From: Acidithiobacillus sp.
GTDB taxonomy: Bacteria > Pseudomonadota > Gammaproteobacteria > Acidithiobacillales > Acidithiobacillaceae
Direction: 5' to 3'
NCBI GenBank assembly: GCA_027365525.1
Contig: DAHXMJ010000012.1
Location: forward strand, 1 to 37,461
Length of the DNA stretch: 37,461 nucleotides
Shown here piece by piece: positions 10,493 to 19,119 of this stretch. Below the pieces are notes generated by a model. The model was not told where the DNA came from, did not search any database, and saw only the letters and a list, made by a program, of their open reading frames with translations. Position numbers and translations under genes: made by a program. The first letter of the stretch is position 1. Each line of letters opens with the position of its first letter.

Positions 10493-10766
10493 TTCGGAAC
10501 CCTCGATGGACGGACTGGGGGAAGTCTAGCACATCTTCCTGCGCGGCCTGTCAGCCGGTCTACCAAGGGTGGGTATGGCCCCCTGCTGCGGGATTCTGAA
10601 TGGCCCTTCCTCTTCGCGGGGACAGAATCACGTTAAGGAAACGGCCGCACCTTGCGGGAAACAGGGATTCCACCATGGACAAAAAGGTGGCAATCGCGCA
10701 TATTAGGCCCGGATTGATCGGGGCAGGACTAGGGATAGCATGACGGGAAAATTTGGAGAGAAGGTG

Positions 10767-10853
10767 TGGTACCGAGGACTGGATTCGAACCAGCACAAGC
10801 TTTCGCTCACTAGGACCTGAACCTAGCGCGTCTACCAATTCCGCCACCTCGGC
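10767..10853 (-). tRNA. tRNA-Leu (anticodon CAG)
   Basis: The minus strand reads as an 87-base tRNA with acceptor GCCGAGG paired to CCTCGGT, the D-arm GTGGCGGAATTGGTAGACGC, the anticodon loop TTCAGGT (anticodon CAG), a long variable arm typical of leucine tRNAs, the T-arm GGTTCGAATCC, and an encoded ACCA end. It is divergent from rnr, which starts 38 bases away on the other strand. Confidence 0.97.
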
Positions 10854-10891
10854 AATACGTCGCATTATCGGTTATCAAGGAGCTTTTGTCA

Positions 10892-13186
10892 ATGCCGGAA
10901 CCTGAATCCACCCCTTCACTCTGCGATCGGGATCCCATGTATGCCCGGGAAAAAGAAAAATATGAACATCCCATTGCCAGCCGGGAATACATTCTTGCCT
11001 ATCTGCAGGGGCTTGGGCGTCCGGTGACCCTTGAACGCCTGCTTGAAGAGCTTGAGGTTTCCGAAGAGGACCATGAGGCCCTGCGCCGGCGCCTGCGGGC
11101 CATGGAAAGGGATGGGCAGGTTGTCCGTAACCGCCGCGGGGCCTACGGCATCGCGGAGTCCATGGAACTGATCCGGGGCACTGTCAGTGCCCATCCGGAC
11201 GGATTTGGTTTTCTGGTGCGGGATGACGGCGGAAAAGACCTGTTTCTGTCCCCCAGGGAAATGCGCCGTGTCCTGCATGGCGATCTCATCCTGGGACGGG
11301 TAGTGGGCGAGGACCGTCGGGGGCGTCTGGAAGGATCGGTGGTGCGCATTCTCGAGCATACGCTCCACCAGGTGGTTGGGCGGTTTTTTTCGGATGCTTC
11401 TGTCCACTATGTTGTTCCGGAAGACCGGCGCATCTCCCAGGAGTTTGCCATTGTGGACAATCCGGACCTGCAGCCTGTGCATGGGCAGATTGTCGTGGTC
11501 GAAGTCGAAAAGTATCCGGATGGCCGCAACCTGCCAGAAGGCCGGGTGATCGAGATCCTGGGCGAGCACATGGCCCCGGGGATGGAAGTGGAAATCGCAG
11601 TCCGCACATATGGACTGCCGTTCCACTGGCCGGAAGCAGTTGTGGCAGAAAGCGGGACCCTGTCGCCAGAAGTTCCAGAGGAGATGAAACAGGGCCGGAA
11701 GGATGTCCGTGAGCTGCCCCTCGTGACCATTGATGGTGCGGATGCACGGGATTTTGACGACGCCGTGTTTGTGGAACGTCTGGAAAACGGAGGATTCCAT
11801 CTGTACGTGGCCATTGCCGACGTGGCCAGCTATGTGACCCCCGGTTCGGCACTGGATGCGGAAGCACGTCTGCGTGGAAATTCTGTCTATTTTCCACGGC
11901 GGGTCATCCCGATGCTGCCGGAGGTGCTGTCCAACGGGCTCTGCTCCCTGAATCCCCATGTGGACCGCCTGTGCATGCTGTGCGAGATAGAACTGGATGC
12001 CGCCGGCAATATCGGGCGCTTCCGCTTCTCGCGGGCAGTCATGCGGTCCAGGAGACGTTTCACGTACGACGAGGTGGCCGCCATTCTGGAGGGAAACCAG
12101 GCCCTACGGGAGCAGGACCAGGAACTGGTGCCCCATCTGGAAACTCTGCATGCCCTGTTCCTGGCTCTGGCACAGGCCCGGGAAGCCCGGGGCACGATCG
12201 AATTCGATACGCAGGAAAGCCGGATTCTCTACAACGACCAGGGTCGAATCGACAGTATTGTTCCACTGCACCGCAATGTGGCTCACCGCATTGTGGAAGA
12301 ATGCATGCTGGCCGCAAATGTCTGCGCCGCCCAGTTTTTCCGGATTCACGAGTTCCCGATGCTGTACCGGGTGCATCCGGAGCCCAGTTCCGACCGGATC
12401 GAGGATCTCCGCCGGTTTCTGGGTGAACTTGGGGTCCCACTGCGTGTTCCGGCTCGGCCCAGGAGCAGGGATCTGGCCAAAATTCTCGAGCAGACCCGTG
12501 AGCGGAGCGATGCCAGCCTGATCCAGACGGTGATCCTTCGCAGCCTCTCCCAAGCCTATTATACCGTAGACACGGGAATGCATTTCGGTCTGGCTTTTCC
12601 GGCCTATACCCACTTTACCTCTCCCATCCGGCGTTACCCCGACCTGCTGGTCCACCGGGGCATCCAGTCCCTCCTGGATGCAGCACCCACTGGCCGGCCA
12701 GTGGAGTTTCCAGCTGCCGGTGCGCTGAAGGATCTGGGCCAGCACTGTTCCATGACCGAGCGCCGTGCCGATGAGGCTACCCGCGAGGCCGTACAGTGGC
12801 TCAAGTGCGAGTTTATGCTGGACAAGACGGGCAGCGAGTTTGCGGGGATTATTACCGGGGTGACCGGGTTTGGCCTTTTTGTGGCCCTCCAGGATGTCAA
12901 TGTGGAGGGGCTGGTCCACATCAGCACTCTGGGCGAGGATTACTACCATTTTGACAGTCAGCATTATCGGATTGTCGGGGAAAAAAACCGGGAAACTTTC
13001 CAGCTCGGGGACGGGATCCAGGTCCGGCTGGTTCAGGTCAACCTCGACGAGCGCAAGATCGAGTTTGAACGGGTAGCCCAGGAATCGGTCCAGAAAAAGG
13101 CCGCACGGACGCCAAGAAAGCGCCGCCGCACTCCGCGATCCCGGGAAAAGGGGCGCGCAGAAGGGGATGTCCGGGACGCTGGCTAG
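10892..13186 (+). CDS. rnr: Ribonuclease R
   Basis: RNase R is a 3'-to-5' exoribonuclease that degrades structured RNA, including polyadenylated mRNA fragments and defective rRNA. The 764-residue product has an N-terminal winged-helix part (YILAYLQGLGRPVTLERLL), cold-shock domains, and the RNB catalytic domain with IDGADARDFDDAVFVER (catalytic Asp cluster). HFTSPIRRYPDLLVHR, a C-terminal S1 domain (FAGIITGVTGFGLFVAL) and a Lys/Arg-rich tail complete it. I chose the ATG at 10892 with AAGGAG nine bases before it; a TTG six bases upstream is too close to that site. The gene is convergent with ppk2 and the two stop codons share the bases CTAG. A link to the broken pcnB is possible, because RNase R acts on tailed RNA. 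Confidence 0.96.
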   Translation: MPEPESTPSLCDRDPMYAREKEKYEHPIASREYILAYLQGLGRPVTLERLLEELEVSEEDHEALRRRLRAMERDGQVVRNRRGAYGIAESMELIRGTVSAHPDGFGFLVRDDGGKDLFLSPREMRRVLHGDLILGRVVGEDRRGRLEGSVVRILEHTLHQVVGRFFSDASVHYVVPEDRRISQEFAIVDNPDLQPVHGQIVVVEVEKYPDGRNLPEGRVIEILGEHMAPGMEVEIAVRTYGLPFHWPEAVVAESGTLSPEVPEEMKQGRKDVRELPLVTIDGADARDFDDAVFVERLENGGFHLYVAIADVASYVTPGSALDAEARLRGNSVYFPRRVIPMLPEVLSNGLCSLNPHVDRLCMLCEIELDAAGNIGRFRFSRAVMRSRRRFTYDEVAAILEGNQALREQDQELVPHLETLHALFLALAQAREARGTIEFDTQESRILYNDQGRIDSIVPLHRNVAHRIVEECMLAANVCAAQFFRIHEFPMLYRVHPEPSSDRIEDLRRFLGELGVPLRVPARPRSRDLAKILEQTRERSDASLIQTVILRSLSQAYYTVDTGMHFGLAFPAYTHFTSPIRRYPDLLVHRGIQSLLDAAPTGRPVEFPAAGALKDLGQHCSMTERRADEATREAVQWLKCEFMLDKTGSEFAGIITGVTGFGLFVALQDVNVEGLVHISTLGEDYYHFDSQHYRIVGEKNRETFQLGDGIQVRLVQVNLDERKIEFERVAQESVQKKAARTPRKRRRTPRSREKGRAEGDVRDAG

Positions 13187-13962
13187 GGGGTAATCCGGCC
13201 ATTGCCCAGGAAGGTGGGATCAAAATCGAAAACGATGTTGCGGTCCGGGGTGACGAGGGACACATCCTTGTCCTGGTATTCAAGCCGGCTCAGGATGTCC
13301 CGGATAATCCCAAGGCGGGCGCCTTTCTTGTCGTCCGCACGGAGGATGGTCCATGGGCAGATCGCGGTGTGGGTGCGCATGAACATGGTGTCCCGCGCCT
13401 CACTGTAGTCCTTCCAGTGGTGAAGAGCCTTCTGGTCAATCGGGCTCACCTTCCACTGTTTCAGCGGGTCGGTCCGCCTGGCCTCCAGCCGGGCCTTCTG
13501 TTCCTCGCGGCTGATGTCCAGATAGAATTTCCGCAGATGGATGCCGGACCCGATCAGCATGCTTTCAAGGTCATTGACCTGAAGGAAAAATTGCTCCACG
13601 TCCTGGGGTGTGCAGAAGCCCATGACCTTTTCCACTCCCGCCCGGTTGTACCAGCTGCGGTTAAAAAGCACGAACTCGGAAGCGGCAGGCAGATGTTTCA
13701 CATGACGCTGGAAATACCACTCGCTTTCTTCCCGGTCTGAGGGTTTCGGGAGGGCGACCACCCGGGTTTCCCGGGGGCTTAGATGGGCGACTACCCTCTT
13801 TATGGTCCCATCCTTGCCCGCCCCGTCCCGTCCTTCCAGAATGACCAGAATGCGGTCCCTGTTCCGGATAATCTCGCGCTGCAGCTTTACCAGTTCGATC
13901 TGGAGCAGCCGAAGCTGCTCCCGGTAGCTGTCCCGTTCCTTGCCAGAATGCCCGTGGGTCAT
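13183..13962 (-). CDS. ppk2: Polyphosphate kinase 2 family protein
   Basis: PPK2 enzymes move phosphate between polyphosphate and nucleotides, often making GTP or ATP from the diphosphate. The 259-residue product shows Walker A ILEGRDGAGKDGTIKR at about residues 41-56, Walker B FVLFNRSWYNRAGVEKVMGF near 97-116, and the helical lid after it (LEARRTDPLKQWK). This single-domain layout is class I-like. I chose the ATG at 13962, preceded by GGAGG at good spacing; an in-frame ATG at 13992 is possible. Polyphosphate is abundant in acidophiles and linked to metal and acid stress, so the context is plausible but not specific. Preferred nucleotide and direction cannot be told from sequence. Confidence 0.92.
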   Translation of the reverse strand: MTHGHSGKERDSYREQLRLLQIELVKLQREIIRNRDRILVILEGRDGAGKDGTIKRVVAHLSPRETRVVALPKPSDREESEWYFQRHVKHLPAASEFVLFNRSWYNRAGVEKVMGFCTPQDVEQFFLQVNDLESMLIGSGIHLRKFYLDISREEQKARLEARRTDPLKQWKVSPIDQKALHHWKDYSEARDTMFMRTHTAICPWTILRADDKKGARLGIIRDILSRLEYQDKDVSLVTPDRNIVFDFDPTFLGNGRITP

Positions 13963-14278
13963 GCCTCCACTCCTCCTGCATCCGTCCTGCACCCTGCAGG
14001 GCAGTCCTGTGCCATATCCTGCGACAGTTCCCGCCGCAGGGATTCCTTCCGGAAGACGGTTTCTTCCTGGTCGGAGCAGGATTCCCCCTGGGTGGCATAA
14101 AAGTCAACCATGTGGTTCCGAAAGATCTAGTGGAGCGGATATCCCTGCCAGCCGTCGCCAGGGCGGTTCCCCGGATTCCGTACTACAATGGAATATCAGG
14201 GGAATTGTCTGGGATGGGGCAGATAGTGGCCTTGGCCGGGCTGTTTGCCTGGTTCCCGAGACGGAAAGGGGGCAGCAT

Positions 14279-15025
14279 ATGGGCGGATGGGCAGGAGTGA
14301 TGCAGCGGGAGTGCGGACCGGAATCCAGGACTCTGGTGAGCAGCAGGGAGGTCACGGAATATCTGCTGGATCTGGAGACCCGGCGGCAGACTATCCAGGT
14401 TGGCGACGGTCAGGAAGCGGTCTGGCTGTTTGCCAGGGTCGTCCGACTGGGGGCGCGGGACATGGTGCTGGTTCCTTGCTGGACCCAGCAGTCTGGTCTT
14501 GTCGAGGCCGCCGCCGCAGAAACGGTGCAGGTGGCCGTACGCGGAAAACCTGCGTATGCCACCTTTGACGCTGACATACTGGGACAGGACCGTGAGGGAC
14601 TTCACCTGGCCTACCCGGAACGGGTCCATCTTTCCCATGAACGGATCCATTCCCGGTATCTGCCGCAGGGCACTGTCGAAGCCAGCTGGTATCCTGACAT
14701 GGGAAGCCCCATTACCGGAAATGTCATGGACTTGGGTCTGGGGGGCATTCTGGCAGGCATGTCCTCTGGCGGACGGGTGCGGGCGGGTGAAATCTGCTGC
14801 ACCGGAGGGGCTGGTCTGCTGGAACTGCGCCGGGGAAATGGGTGTTCCTGGCGGGGGCGTGCGCGGGTGCGTCATGCCCAGACCTTCTCTCCCGAAGGCG
14901 AAAATCCCGGGTCCCGGGACAGCAGCTGGTTTCTTTTGCTTGGTTTCGCATTTCAGTACGGGGATGATGGCCAGGTGAGGGAAATGGCCGAATTTTCCCA
15001 GGGCCTTTTGGGCTCGTTGGTCTAG
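14279..15025 (+). CDS. PilZ-domain protein, YcgR-like
   Basis: The protein (248 residues from the ATG at 14279; an ATG at 14300 is also possible) has the two-part layout of flagellar-brake proteins. An N-terminal beta domain contains FARVVRLGARDMVLVPCW. A PilZ-like domain follows, with the arginine motif ERIHSRYLPQG (Arg122-x3-Arg126) and NVMDLGLGGILAG. PilZ domains bind cyclic di-GMP and change motility, pili or exopolysaccharide. The second motif is normally D/N-x-S-x2-G, but here the Ser is Gly153, so ligand affinity may be altered. No flagellar or c-di-GMP genes lie nearby. The 316 bases upstream, towards ppk2, hold no gene I can support and probably both promoters. Confidence 0.68.
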   Translation: MGGWAGVMQRECGPESRTLVSSREVTEYLLDLETRRQTIQVGDGQEAVWLFARVVRLGARDMVLVPCWTQQSGLVEAAAAETVQVAVRGKPAYATFDADILGQDREGLHLAYPERVHLSHERIHSRYLPQGTVEASWYPDMGSPITGNVMDLGLGGILAGMSSGGRVRAGEICCTGGAGLLELRRGNGCSWRGRARVRHAQTFSPEGENPGSRDSSWFLLLGFAFQYGDDGQVREMAEFSQGLLGSLV

Positions 15026-15127
15026 GACGCGACCAGAAATTTCTTTCCGGTCTGTCTGCCAGAGGATATGCAGCGGGATCCGGGTTTTTCTTTGTGCTGC
15101 TGTGCGTAAACGGAAGCGTCGTAAAAA

Positions 15128-16495
15128 TTACAGTTTTGGCTCTGCGTTCTTCTCGATGCCAGTTATCTGGCCTGTGAGTACACCCCGGTAAAGGGTTGCG
15201 CGGATCTCGGTTCCTACCGCGACTCTGGACGCATCCATCAGAATACGGCCTTCCGCATCCCGGACTATCGCGTATCCCCGCTGCAGAACGGCTGTGGGGT
15301 CGGCCATGCACAGGGCAGCCTGCAGGGGTTCCAGATAGCGCTGATACTGGTCCATCAGGCGGCGGATGGCGTGGACCAGCCGGTCCTGCTGTTTTTCCAG
15401 GCGGCTTTCCAGCCGTCCATACTGGATGCGGGGATCTAGGCGGAGCAGCTGCCACTCTGCCTGGCGGAGATGGTCTCCGGCATCCTGCAGCCGCCGTTCC
15501 ATTTCCCGGCGGAGTGTCTGGCGACGCATGGCGAGAAGCAGTTCTCCCAGGTTCAGGGTTTCCCCCGGATGGCGGAGGCGGGAACGGAGATGGTCCAAGG
15601 TCTGGGTTTCTTCCCGCAGGCGCCTTTCTACAGCTTGGCGGAGTCTTCTGCGCAGCATGGTGGTCTGGAGGAAATATTCCTTCTGGTCGGGACTGATGGC
15701 CTCGGCCGCTGCCGTCGGGGTAGCTGCCCGGAGATCAGCGGCAAAATCGGCAATGGTAAAGTCGGTTTCATGGCCGATTCCGGTCACCACAGGCAGGGGA
15801 GAGGACCGGATGGCCCGGGCGATTCTTTCGTCGTTGAAACACCAGAGATCCTCCAGGCTTCCCCCGCCGCGGGCCAGAAGGAGGATATCTTCCCGTTTCC
15901 GGGCGCCAGCCCGTGCGATGGCCGTGCAGATCTGCCCGGCGGCCTGGTCGCCCTGGACTGGGACCGGATAGACGGTGACCTCGAGTAATGGCCAGCGCCT
16001 GCGCAGCGTGATCCGGATATCATGAAGCGCTGCGCCACTGGCCGAGGTCACGACGGCCACCCTGCGTGGCCAGCGGGGAAGAGGGCGCTTGATGTCCTCG
16101 GAAAACAGCCCCTCCCGGGCAAGTTTTTCCCGTATGGCCTGAAACTGGGCATGGAGATCGCCTACTCCCAGATCAGCGAGAGATTCGACGACCAGCTGGA
16201 ATTCTCCCCGCCCTTCATACAGGGTTGGCTGCGCAAGAACCTGCACGCGCATGCCGTCACGGGGGCGCAGACGGACCAGGGCATTGCGGTTCCGGAACAT
16301 GGCGCAGCGGACCTGGGCGCGGCTGTCCTTGAGGGAAAAATACCAGTGACCAGAAGCTGGATGGGAAAAGTTCGAGATTTCGCCTTCTACCCGCAGAAAC
16401 GGAAAGTTGCCCTCGATGATTTCCCGGACCGCGCCGTTCAGGGCGCTGACGCTAAGGACCGGAAGGGCACCATGGGGGGGGGGTAGGTCGGGCAT
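15128..16495 (-). CDS. xseA: Exodeoxyribonuclease VII large subunit
   Basis: XseA is the catalytic subunit of exonuclease VII, which cuts single-stranded DNA from both ends into oligonucleotides. The 455 residues show the N-terminal OB fold (FLRVEGEISNFSHPASGHWYF), the catalytic domain with RRVAVVTSASGAALHDI, LLARGGGSLEDLWCFNDE and VTGIGHETDFTIADF, and a long coiled-coil region. A C-terminal segment PTAVLQRGYAIVRDAEGRIL ends the family pattern. The start is set at the ATG at 16495; the open frame continues upstream into trx territory without family residues. The small subunit gene xseB is about 17 kb away in a different operon. It is divergent from the thioredoxin gene, with 97 bases between. 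Confidence 0.96.
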   Translation of the reverse strand: MPDLPPPHGALPVLSVSALNGAVREIIEGNFPFLRVEGEISNFSHPASGHWYFSLKDSRAQVRCAMFRNRNALVRLRPRDGMRVQVLAQPTLYEGRGEFQLVVESLADLGVGDLHAQFQAIREKLAREGLFSEDIKRPLPRWPRRVAVVTSASGAALHDIRITLRRRWPLLEVTVYPVPVQGDQAAGQICTAIARAGARKREDILLLARGGGSLEDLWCFNDERIARAIRSSPLPVVTGIGHETDFTIADFAADLRAATPTAAAEAISPDQKEYFLQTTMLRRRLRQAVERRLREETQTLDHLRSRLRHPGETLNLGELLLAMRRQTLRREMERRLQDAGDHLRQAEWQLLRLDPRIQYGRLESRLEKQQDRLVHAIRRLMDQYQRYLEPLQAALCMADPTAVLQRGYAIVRDAEGRILMDASRVAVGTEIRATLYRGVLTGQITGIEKNAEPKL

Positions 16496-16592
16496 GGTAA
16501 AATTTGCGGAAAATGACAGAATTTCCTTGACCTTATGATGGACAGGATTTAAGGTCAACCCTCTATTCGGCCCTGTCAGGAAAGGACACCCT

Positions 16593-16979
16593 ATGCCACT
16601 GCTGGAAATTACCCAGCATAATTTTGAGGCGGTTATCGCCGGCAATGAAATGGTTGTCCTGGATTTCTGGGCTCCGTGGTGCGCACCCTGCAAAGCCTTT
16701 GCCCCGGTTTTTGAGGCTGCTGCAGAAAAATATCCGGACATGGTGTTTGGCAAGATCAACACCGATGTGGAACAGGAGCTTGGCAGTATTTTCCAGATCC
16801 GCTCCATACCGACCCTGACCATTTTCCGCCAGCAGATCGGCATTTTTTCCCAGGCCGGTTCGCTTCCCGCGTCGGCCCTGGAACAGGTGCTTCAGCAGGC
16901 CCTTGCGCTGGATATGGATCAGGTCCGGGCGGAAATTGCTGAGCAGCAGGATGGGGAAGGAGATTTGGGGGCCGTCTAG
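16593..16979 (+). CDS. Thioredoxin-like protein with WCAPC active site
   Basis: The 128-residue protein has a thioredoxin fold: LLEITQHNFEAVI, LDFWAPWCAPCKAFAPVFE with Cys30 and Cys33, KINTDVEQELGSIFQIRSIPTLTIF with the cis-Pro73, and no signal peptide. It should reduce disulfides in cytoplasmic proteins. Two things differ from textbook TrxA: the active site is WCAPC instead of WCGPC, and there is an acidic, Gln/Glu-rich tail of about 20 residues. The ATG at 16593 has AAGGACA behind it. It is a lone gene, and a 13-bp inverted repeat follows it. It could be a standard thioredoxin or a specialised co-chaperone-like relative. Confidence 0.85.
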   Translation: MPLLEITQHNFEAVIAGNEMVVLDFWAPWCAPCKAFAPVFEAAAEKYPDMVFGKINTDVEQELGSIFQIRSIPTLTIFRQQIGIFSQAGSLPASALEQVLQQALALDMDQVRAEIAEQQDGEGDLGAV

Positions 16980-17063
16980 CGCACGGTCACTCTCTCATCT
17001 TTCGTTCTTGCCAGACGGCACCTGCAGAAAAGGTCCCGCCGGAATCCAGGAACCCCCCGAACA

Positions 17064-17103
17064 CGTCTGTCTGAAGGAGAAATCTGTCTTCTTCAGACAG
17101 ACG
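17064..17103. terminator. 13-bp perfect inverted repeat between convergent genes
   Basis: The arms CGTCTGTCTGAAG (17064-17076) and CTTCAGACAGACG (17091-17103) pair perfectly around a 14-base loop. The repeat lies between the thioredoxin gene and the stop codon of the TonB-like gene, which are convergent, so a bidirectional terminator is the natural reading. There is no T run on either side, so it may instead be a structural block or a protein site. Confidence 0.6.
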
Positions 17104-17105
17104 AC

Positions 17106-17957
17106 TCATATGGCACGTACATGCCGGACCCCCAGAAAATGCATGTCCAGTGGAATTTCAATCCGTGATGTTTCCTTCCGAAGCTGTTTCGAGAATGGTG
17201 TGTAGGGAAAGGACAGGCGGATGATGCGCTTGGCTGCCGCATCCAGTGCAGCATTTCCCGAGGATTTCACCATTATGATTTTTTCCAGGTTGCCCTGGCG
17301 ATTCAGGACTACCCGGACCTTGAGGTGACCTACGAGATCTCCCGGATAGTTGAGGTCGCCAATACGCTCCAGTTTCTGGATCCATCCGGCAATGTAGAAA
17401 CCGGCGACCGGGCCCTTGGGGTTGTGGAATTTTGGCAGGGCCGGGCTTGTGGTGGCCTGTCCAGCGGCTTGGGCAATCTGTTCTTCCAGATGGCCGAGAT
17501 CAATGTGTGGAAGATGACGCCCCGCGCCACTTTCCTGGGCCCGCTGTGCGGGCGCTGCAGGTAAGGGCTGGATTCCCCGGTGGGGGGCCGGGTGTTGTGC
17601 TCTTGCCTTAGGCTGGTGTGGAACTTCAGGATGTGCTCGACTGGGGACTGCTGGCCTGATGGGAACGGTCTGGGTGATCCTGTGGTGTGGAGCCGGCTGG
17701 GGAACCGGCTGGACCGGGGCGACCCTCGGCCGTGCCAGCGGGCGGGTGGGAGACAGGGGTTCCGGCATGATCTGGAAGGTTTTGTGTTCTTTGCGGGGGC
17801 CGGCAAGGTGCAGAGACCGGTGGGAACTGGCGTGTACAAACCAGACCAGGAAGGCGGCAACCAGCAGTGCGGAGAGGAGAAGCCAGGGCATCAGGCCATC
17901 TGCCCAGTGTGGCTTTTCTTCCGGCACGAGAAAATAGAAGGGCTGGTGCGTATTCAA
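17106..17957 (-). CDS. TonB family protein
   Basis: The 283-residue product has one N-terminal membrane segment (about residues 24-43, MPWLLLSALLVAAFLVWFVH). A long Pro/His/Arg-rich stretch (about 50-150) could span the periplasm, and a C-terminal TonB domain follows, with LVGHLKVRVVLNRQGNLEKI, SSGNAALDAAAKRII and SFPYTPFS. TonB passes energy from the inner membrane to outer-membrane transporters. No exbB, exbD or receptor gene is adjacent. The linker is rich in histidine as well as proline, unlike the usual Glu-Pro/Lys-Pro repeats. The apparent start is a TTG at 17957 and is uncertain. Confidence 0.8.
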   Translation of the reverse strand: MNTHQPFYFLVPEEKPHWADGLMPWLLLSALLVAAFLVWFVHASSHRSLHLAGPRKEHKTFQIMPEPLSPTRPLARPRVAPVQPVPQPAPHHRITQTVPIRPAVPSRAHPEVPHQPKARAQHPAPHRGIQPLPAAPAQRAQESGAGRHLPHIDLGHLEEQIAQAAGQATTSPALPKFHNPKGPVAGFYIAGWIQKLERIGDLNYPGDLVGHLKVRVVLNRQGNLEKIIMVKSSGNAALDAAAKRIIRLSFPYTPFSKQLRKETSRIEIPLDMHFLGVRHVRAI

Positions 17958-18508
17958 GTGAGATCCACCCCATCACAGGGTATCAGACAGCAAACCGGGC
18001 TAGATTGAAGCATTGTCTGGCCAGAGTAAAGGTGTCTGAAATCTGGTCGCCCCTGCCTTTCCTTCCCTGTTTCGGTGGCGCCGCAGCGGGGTATGTCCTG
18101 TCCGTGCGGCGTCCTGCGATACAGGAACTGGGGAGCTGCTGCATCAGAAACTGGCAATCTCCAAATTCTCCGATATAATAAGATAAAAGGGTGCTCATAT
18201 AATACAAAAGTGGGAGGGCTGAAAAACGATGAAGCCAACCAGCCTTGGGGAAAAAAGGATCCTGCCGTCCGGCACCAGGCAACGGTATGTTTCCACCAAT
18301 TCCCTAAAGATATGAGGATGGACAAGAAATTGCGGCTTTGGGTCCGCCCGCTGTGCCATTCCTGTCACGGTTTCCTGCAGTTCTGGCCCTTTTCCCGGGC
18401 GCATCAGGGTTGGCCGTGCTCTCCTGCGATTTGCGCGGAAAGAATGCAGTTTCCCCCTATTCTTTATCCGGATACCAGACGTGCAGGGGAGACTCCCTTA
18501 TCGCATTA

Positions 18509-18520
18509 CCCCGCTGCAGG
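18509..18520 (+). repeat. Direct repeat copy 1 (CCCCGCTGCAGG)
   Basis: The 12-mer CCCCGCTGCAGG occurs here and again at 18763-18774. It is preceded in both places by a loosely similar stretch (GACTCCCTTATCGCATTA versus GATTCCCTGTTTATTTTACT). Two related sites 254 bases apart upstream of an operon could bind a regulator; this is inference. Confidence 0.4.
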
Positions 18521-18762
18521 ACTGTAACCGCGGGGGGGCAGAAAAAACATGGCGGTACCCATGTGCCCTGAAATTCAGGATTAAATAGGATGTTTGCGAG
18601 AAGTTTTCGGGACATGCTGCATCTGTTCTTTTGGCAGCCTTCTCATGAAGAAACCCTATTTCCGCAAGAACACGGGAGCAGTTGCGGCCCTTTTTGCCAA
18701 AAAAAAATTTGTGGAATAAAACAGTTTTTTATGGTTACTGGGGATTCCCTGTTTATTTTACT

Positions 18763-18774
18763 CCCCGCTGCAGG
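18763..18774 (+). repeat. Direct repeat copy 2 (CCCCGCTGCAGG)
   Basis: This is the second exact copy of the 12-mer at 18509-18520. It lies about 93 bases before the promoter-like site upstream of the Cyc2-like gene. Confidence 0.4.
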
Positions 18775-18866
18775 GTTCCGTATTGTCCTGTGGGAATATT
18801 TGCAAGGCTGATACCCGGAATTTACCCTATCTTCTTTATCGCACGCTTATATTCTGTATTTTACAG

Positions 18867-18894
18867 GTGACATTTGTGTTGCATCATGCATAAT
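18867..18894 (+). promoter_or_regulatory. Candidate promoter of the respiratory cluster
   Basis: GTGACA (18867-18872) and CATAAT (18889-18894) resemble -35 and -10 boxes with a 16-base spacer, and TG precedes the -10 box by one base. It is in the AT-rich part of the leader. Transcription from here would leave a 5' untranslated region of about 220 bases before the Cyc2-like gene, containing a small upstream frame. This is a pattern match only. Confidence 0.35.
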
Positions 18895-19048
18895 GGTAAA
18901 AGGAGGGTAATAGGTAAAGCTTTGTTAATAGGAGGATAAAGAAAAAGATCTATTTGAATAATGTAATTTGTTTATGAAGGTGTGTTTTGTTCCGGTAGCA
19001 CCAGGTCGGAGGAAAGCCAAACCGGTCTGGGGACTGAGGAGGAAGAAG

Positions 19049-19108
19049 ATGCGCCAGGGTTGGCGGCCCCGGTGTTCCTGCCGGATTCGCCGAAAGAGAA
19101 CAAAATAG
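19049..19108 (+). CDS. Candidate 19-residue upstream leader peptide
   Basis: An ATG at 19049, preceded by an excellent ribosome site (GAGGAGGAAGAAG), opens a 19-codon frame, MRQGWRPRCSCRIRRKRTK, that stops with TAG at 19106-19108. The stop abuts the GGAGA that serves the next gene, whose ATG is 12 bases on. The peptide has eight arginines, two lysines and two cysteines. It could couple or attenuate translation of the Cyc2-like gene, or be accidental. It is in a different frame from that gene. Confidence 0.35.
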   Translation: MRQGWRPRCSCRIRRKRTK

Positions 19109-19119
19109 GGAGAACAAAC

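Larger units (their letters stand above)
17958..19048. other. Long gene-poor leader before the respiratory cluster
   Basis: About 1.1 kb between the TonB-like gene and the Cyc2-like gene carries no reading frame with convincing composition, start site and protein pattern. It is more AT-rich than its surroundings, mostly after 18.6 kb. It holds a promoter-like site, a 12-base direct repeat and two purine-rich, Shine-Dalgarno-like stretches near 18900 and 18935. It is most likely a regulatory leader, possibly with the remains of an older gene in the 18.2-18.6 kb part. Confidence 0.5.

Noticed and set aside
18229-18315. 28-residue frame starting MKPTSLGEKR with GGAGGG about ten bases upstream
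   Set aside because: The distance to the ribosome site is long and nothing in the peptide supports a function; it may be part of the leader.
18318-18527. Open frame of 69 codons with a CHSCH heme-like motif (MDKKLRLWVRPLCHSCH...)
   Set aside because: The motif is a single short match, there is no signal peptide, the rest of the frame is arginine- and proline-rich without family pattern, and the upstream site is weak.
18590-18811. 73-codon frame MFARSFRDMLHLFFW... with a cysteine pair
   Set aside because: No ribosome site, AT-rich regulatory surroundings and no family; probably chance.
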